Shown here: positions 12,836 to 15,842 of the stretch, piece after piece
How positions within the stretch are numbered: the stretch's first letter is position 1
Layout of the letters: every line of letters begins with the position of its first letter
NCBI GenBank assembly: GCA_035575515.1
Contig: DATLXU010000103.1
Coordinates: 1 to 15,842 of the forward strand
Length of the DNA: 15,842 nucleotides
Direction of reading: 5' to 3'
Origin: DATLXU01 sp035575515
GTDB taxonomy: Bacteria; Acidobacteriota; Blastocatellia; UBA7656
Notes under the pieces: model-generated
The model's input: only the letters and a program-made list of their open reading frames with translations
What the model was told of the DNA's origin: nothing
Databases searched by the model: none
Program-made: the position numbers and the translations under genes

Positions 12836-13102
12836 TCAATCTTTGAGAAGAAACTCCACAGCCTCCAAAGCGGCGCCGACTTTACCTGACTTCTCAATGC
12901 AGCGCCACTTGTCGCCCGACTCCCTGACCCAAATCCCTCCGTTTCTATCAATCCCTATCGCCCTGCCTTTATTCTTGAACACTATCCACTGCTGCTGTTC
13001 GACAATTGCGCTGCTTGAAGGAAGGCGAAAGCCTCTGTCGGAAAGTACACTGCGGATGTAATCTGCAATCTCTCGTTGTCCTGACCTCTTCGGCATAATC
13101 AC
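12836..13102 (-). CDS. Hypothetical 88-residue protein, last gene of the receiver-Crp operon
   Basis: It starts at GTG 13102, overlapping the regulator's stop by 4 bases (GTGA), or at ATG 13096, two codons on. Residues about 8-25 form a helix (REIADYIRSVLSDRGF). Residues about 33-70 appear to be a small beta-sheet with Trp (QQQWIVFKNKGRAIGIDR, GGIWVRESGDKWRCIE). A final helix is AALEAVEFLLKD. No signal peptide or membrane part is seen. I do not recognise the family. Tight coupling to a Crp/Fnr regulator and an atypical receiver suggests a role in the same regulatory unit, perhaps as a small binding partner; this is inferred from position alone. Confidence 0.65.
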   Translation of the reverse strand: MIMPKRSGQREIADYIRSVLSDRGFRLPSSSAIVEQQQWIVFKNKGRAIGIDRNGGIWVRESGDKWRCIEKSGKVGAALEAVEFLLKD

Positions 13103-13794
13103 AACTCGGCCAACTCTTGCAGTCTCCTCTTATCGAGTAAGGTGATCTTCTTGCGGCCAATCTCAATGAGCCTGCCAGCCTTCATTGCGCTCAGTATCGA
13201 AGTTACCGTTTCACGGTAAGAGCCGACCCTCAGGCCTATCTCTTCGTGAGTCAGCCCTTCTATGACCGAGCCTTCGCCAGCAAGTTCCAGAAGCTCTGCC
13301 GCTATCCTCGAATCAACCAACTGAAATTGCGACCCGTAATGGCGCGCGTCAATTTCGGCGAGCCTAGGGCCCAACTTTTCAAATATCGCAACCGGCTCAG
13401 ACCTTATCCACCGCTTTGCCGCTTCAAGATTCATCACGGCAACTGTGGCTCCTTCAGTTCCAGTGATTGCCCTTGTGCCAAGCAGTGTCTGACCTAAAAG
13501 GGGCATCTCTCCGAACATTACGCCTTCGCTTAGCTCTTTGACGAGCCTGTCATAGCGCGTGTGCCAGATTTCGACCGAACCGCCTTTGACTATCAACAGT
13601 TCGTCATTGCTTCGTATCACACGGTTTGCGCTGTATGGCCGTATTGGCAGGCTGTCGAATATGCTCGTGGCAAAGAACTCGTGTACATTCAAATAACCTA
13701 TCTTTTGAGCGAGGGCGGAAGCGGCGAGAGCTATCCTTTTCTCTGTGAGCAGGTGCTGCCTTTTTTGCGGAGATGATTTCGTCTTTGTTGTCAT
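13099..13794 (-). CDS. Crp/Fnr-family transcription regulator
   Basis: The product has 231 residues. An N-terminal extension (about 1-35) precedes a cyclic-nucleotide-binding-like beta roll at about 40-135, with the pattern EGVMFGEMPLLGQT and a long hinge helix at about 135-170. The winged HTH lies at about 178-225 (LTHEEIGLRVGSYRETVTSI, then MKAGRLIEIGRKKITLLD). No Cys cluster for an Fnr iron-sulfur centre is present in the N-terminus, and the nucleotide-contact arginine of Crp is not clearly placed, so the effector is unknown. It overlaps both neighbours by 4 bp, so it is translated with the receiver upstream and the 88-residue protein downstream. Such regulators bind DNA as dimers. Confidence 0.85.
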   Translation of the reverse strand: MTTKTKSSPQKRQHLLTEKRIALAASALAQKIGYLNVHEFFATSIFDSLPIRPYSANRVIRSNDELLIVKGGSVEIWHTRYDRLVKELSEGVMFGEMPLLGQTLLGTRAITGTEGATVAVMNLEAAKRWIRSEPVAIFEKLGPRLAEIDARHYGSQFQLVDSRIAAELLELAGEGSVIEGLTHEEIGLRVGSYRETVTSILSAMKAGRLIEIGRKKITLLDKRRLQELAEL

Positions 13795-14177
13795 CCAAAT
13801 TCTGCCAAGGTCTGGATTTTTGACAAATGTCTCGTCGCGGCGGCCAGCAGTCTGTCGACGTCTATAGGCTTGTGCAGTATTTCATTGGCTCCTGCCGATA
13901 GCGCTTCGTCAATCACATCATAGCTTCCCGTTGCCATCAGCACAGGCGTATGCTTGCGATGCTCAAGGTTGCGGGCCAGCCTTATTAAATCGATCCCGCT
14001 CATCACGGGGATTCTGTAGCTGACAAGGATGATGTCGTAGTGCTTATTTCCAAGCAGCGCCTCCGCCATGCTTTGGCCGTCAGAAGGCGAATCCACCTGC
14101 CAGTCATCCTGTTTGAAGACTTCGGCGAACAAACGCGCCACGCTTCGGTCGCCTTCCATTATGAGAATGGATTTCAT
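13791..14177 (-). CDS. Stand-alone receiver-like protein lacking the phosphoacceptor Asp
   Basis: The 128 residues form a single CheY-like receiver with no output domain. Acidic-pocket residues E8 and D10 (LIMEGDRS), T83 (MATGS) and K103 (LHKPI) are present. The strand that normally ends in the phosphorylated Asp (IxLLDYRMP) reads YDIILVSYRIPVMSG, putting Ser at position 53. Phosphorylation in the usual way is therefore unlikely, and it may act as a pseudo-receiver. It is the first gene of an operon with the Crp/Fnr protein (ATGA overlap at 13791-13794) and could control that protein by direct contact. The start codon is only 9 nt after the U8 of an intrinsic terminator, and the SD is poor (GGA directly before ATG). 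Confidence 0.8.
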   Translation of the reverse strand: MKSILIMEGDRSVARLFAEVFKQDDWQVDSPSDGQSMAEALLGNKHYDIILVSYRIPVMSGIDLIRLARNLEHRKHTPVLMATGSYDVIDEALSAGANEILHKPIDVDRLLAAATRHLSKIQTLAEFG

Positions 14178-14186
14178 TCCGGTCTT

Positions 14187-14252
14187 AAAAAAAAGAGGGA
14201 ACGCATTGCTTTGTAGCCCCCTGGATTTGACTACGCGACGCCACGTTCCCTC
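14187..14252 (-). terminator. Intrinsic terminator just before the receiver gene (attenuator candidate)
   Basis: On the reverse strand GAGGGAACG (14252-14244) pairs perfectly with CGTTCCCTC (14203-14195), followed at once by eight T (14194-14187). The 40-nt loop has an inner GTAG/CTAC pairing. The receiver ATG is at 14177. Since no leftward gene ends here, it either terminates a leader or small RNA or controls read-through into the operon. Confidence 0.75.
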
Positions 14253-14787
14253 CCAGCCGTTTAAGGAGAAAACACTAAAACTGAATTAAGCCGAACTCCG
14301 CAAACACACTCACAAACAGAGCATTGTTCATAATCTTTCGGTTCGATAAAAATCGCATCTGCTATTGAGCCGACCCGCCCCTTGTGGTAAAACAACGACT
14401 TGAGCGAAAGCAAAAACACGCGCAAACGGGGACATATCGCCGCTGGCCCGATTGTGTGACTGTCAATAGACCTCTGAACAGGCAAAAAGCAGCCCAAAGA
14501 ACGCCAGCAGGGGATGAGCGGGCATCTGCTCAGCCGGTTGCGCGTGTTGCCTCTGAGCATTAGAAGGTGGGTGAGCCAGCGGCGGCGCAAATTGAATGCG
14601 ATTTTGTTATCGAAATCGAGCATTGCCGATTGCAACGTGCCTACCGAGATATTCTTTACCCAATCGAACGGAAGCGATATTACTGCAAAGGGATTTTACT
14701 TGTCAATGAAAATATGACGCACTGTGCTGATTTTATGCAGGGAACACAGGACGCGACAGTTTGAATACAAAACACGACCGGAGCGTT
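14253..14787. other. Gene-poor stretch upstream of the XRE regulator
   Basis: No convincing gene is found in about 535 bp. A GTG-initiated frame at 14567-14764 (65 residues, with VIEIEHCRLQRAYRDILYPI) ends in a TTGA overlapping an alternative start of the XRE gene. It could be a small gene, but it has no SD and no recognised family. A reverse frame at 14261-14635 is Cys/Arg-rich with no sign of coding. No tRNA or other standard RNA was identified; the leader or small RNA ending at 14187 would have to start here. Confidence 0.4.
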
Positions 14788-15222
14788 ATGACAGAATCTT
14801 TGAGCCAGTACGTACAGCGCATAATCAATGACAAAGGGTTAACGCAGCGCGAAATCGAGCGCCGTTCAGGCGATAAGATCACCGGCAGCCACATCAGCAA
14901 GGTCATTAGCGGCAAAGCTGGCAATCTGACCGCCGATAAGATTTTGGGGCTGGCCATCGGTCTCGGCGTGAATCCGGTTGAAATATTCGTCAGGCTTATT
15001 GGCGAACAGCCGAGTGTCGAGAGCGAATTGGACGCAAGGACGCTTTTGAATCTGATGCAGAAGGTCGTCGACAACCCTATGCTGCTGGAGATTCTGAGTC
15101 TGGCCGAGCGGTTAACGCCTACAGGGCAAGAGGTGCTGATTAATTCCTTGAGGCTGATGAATCAAAGGAGCGAGCCGCAGCAAAGGCCGAAGCCGAGAAA
15201 GAGGCGCATCAGACGCAGCTAG
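14788..15222 (+). CDS. XRE-family helix-turn-helix regulator
   Basis: From ATG 14788 (GGAG 4 nt upstream) the product has 144 residues; a TTG at 14761 would add nine residues without an SD. Residues about 5-65 form an XRE/Cro-type HTH (LSQYVQRIINDKGLTQREIE, SHISKVISGKAGNLTADKIL, ALGVNP-like end GLGVNPVEIF). The rest is a helical segment (about 75-125) that may dimerise, and a very basic tail ending in PKPRKRRIRRS. It presumably binds DNA as a dimer and may be autoregulated. The target is not evident. It is transcribed alone. Its stop codon overlaps that of the convergent TPR-like gene. Confidence 0.85.
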   Translation: MTESLSQYVQRIINDKGLTQREIERRSGDKITGSHISKVISGKAGNLTADKILGLAIGLGVNPVEIFVRLIGEQPSVESELDARTLLNLMQKVVDNPMLLEILSLAERLTPTGQEVLINSLRLMNQRSEPQQRPKPRKRRIRRS

Positions 15223-15842
15223 TCCCGTTTAGGCTCCGGATTCTCCGATTCAGAGGACTCGTCAGGCGTATGCTCAAGATATTCGATCACTTCGAGCAGT
15301 TTTTTCCTTGAGAAATTCCGCTTCGCCACAACTTCCATTACTTTCAAGACAAGCTCCTTGTCGCTGTATTGTGAATTATCCTTGTCGCTGTCTTTGAGGG
15401 CGTCGTTGTGTTGTTCGGCCATTTTATGCTTCCACTGTTGCAGGACGGTAACGCTGGCCTGCTGATGAAAGGGGCTGCGGGCATACTTCACCGAGCCGTT
15501 GCGATGCCCCTGTTCGCGTAGAGGCAGGAGCAAAACGTTATTTGGTTTTGAGGCTCTATGAGTAAGCGATACGAATGAATGAGACGTGCGGTATGCCTTC
15601 CGCTCAATATCATCCCACGTCTCGCGCCACTCAGGATACGCGCAAGCGAAGGGAGATGCAAGGACAATGTTAGAAATATTGCGAGCTTCCTTCAATCGCC
15701 CAACCTCGCCAAGCTCAACGGCGAGGCTGTTGAGGTAGTCGTAGTAAACGACAGGGTCAGCGTAGCGGGCTAAAGGCACTAGGGCTTCAAGGTCTTTCAG
15801 CGCATGTCTGTGGTATCCTTCTTTTGCCTTAATGACTGCTAT
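15219..15842 (-). CDS. TPR-like protein, C-terminal part (partial)
   Basis: The frame is open from the right edge of the window to TAG 15219-15221, so at least 207 residues are seen and the N-terminus is missing. GTG 15779 is an internal codon, not needed as a start. The first part (GYHRHALKDLEALVPLARYA, YYDYLNSLAVELGEVGRLKE, VLASPFACAYPEWRETWDDI) looks like degenerate TPR helices seen in many acidobacterial proteins. A variable middle follows, then an acidic, charged tail (KDSDKDNSQYSDKELVLKVM, then DESSESENPEP). Such proteins probably act as protein-binding adaptors. It overlaps the XRE stop codon on the other strand. Confidence 0.7.
   Translation of the reverse strand: MAVIKAKEGYHRHALKDLEALVPLARYADPVVYYDYLNSLAVELGEVGRLKEARNISNIVLASPFACAYPEWRETWDDIERKAYRTSHSFVSLTHRASKPNNVLLLPLREQGHRNGSVKYARSPFHQQASVTVLQQWKHKMAEQHNDALKDSDKDNSQYSDKELVLKVMEVVAKRNFSRKKLLEVIEYLEHTPDESSESENPEPKRD

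Noticed and set aside
14330..14365. Possible tRNA suggested by a GGTTCGAT T-loop-like motif
   Set aside because: No matching acceptor, D or anticodon arms can be drawn around it on either strand.
14261..14635. Reverse-strand 124-codon frame
   Set aside because: Its composition (many Cys, Arg and Leu), lack of SD and lack of any recognisable motif suggest chance. It also lies over the likely leader of the receiver operon.
14567..14764. GTG-initiated small gene before the XRE regulator
   Set aside because: The frame is open and overlaps an alternative XRE start, but it lacks an SD and known relatives, so it is mentioned only within the gene-poor stretch.
1..15842. CRISPR arrays, phage genes, integrases or IS elements
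   Set aside because: No regularly spaced repeats, capsid or terminase-like frames, or transposase motifs were seen on either strand.

Overview
The window looks like accessory chromosome of a soil or freshwater Acidobacteriota, most likely Blastocatellia-like. This is an inference from gene families, not a computed placement. The clues are a TIGR02999-type ECF sigma factor joined to a TolB-like propeller, a BACON/DUF11 secreted protein, a DUF6677-like membrane protein, a TPR-like C-terminus of a type common in that group, and a degenerate heptamer tract. There is no rRNA, tRNA, CRISPR array or transposase.

Left part (1-4360). A leftward gene runs off the left edge; its N-terminus is an ECF sigma factor cut at about residue 61 and continued in frame by a beta-propeller. 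Rightward genes follow: a secreted protein (698-1393), a small LuxR-type HTH protein (1514-1837), and a 761-residue exported BACON-DUF11 protein (2075-4360) behind a long, foldable leader.

Middle (4361-7395). This is a toxin-antitoxin landing site. It holds a 28-codon remnant of a Phd/YefM antitoxin, still next to two TGTACA operator half-sites, and a complete leftward VapBC-type module. The module is bracketed by a 99-bp direct repeat (97/99 identical) that carries the promoter-like box and first 20 codons of polX. The intact polX-like gene starts in the right copy. Its PHP phosphoesterase domain is complete, but the polymerase catalytic aspartates are replaced.

Right-middle (7396-12000) is leftward: an RsbR-like STAS protein; a two-gene operon whose first product has a histone-H1-like Lys/Ala tail; and a two-gene cluster of a small protein followed by a HEAT-repeat lipoprotein whose 3' end runs into the heptamer tract.

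Right part (12000-15842). A good sigma-70 promoter drives two coupled small membrane proteins, the second only 57 residues. A leftward three-gene operon with 4-bp overlaps encodes a receiver domain whose phosphoacceptor Asp is Ser, a Crp/Fnr regulator and an 88-residue unknown. A textbook intrinsic terminator (9-bp stem plus U8) lies directly before the receiver start codon, as an attenuator would. A gene-poor stretch follows, then an XRE regulator and the partial TPR-like gene, whose stop codons overlap in a CTAG.

The observations most worth following are the 99-bp repeat around VapBC in polX, the polymerase-dead PolX, the sigma-propeller fusion, and the attenuator in front of an unphosphorylatable receiver.
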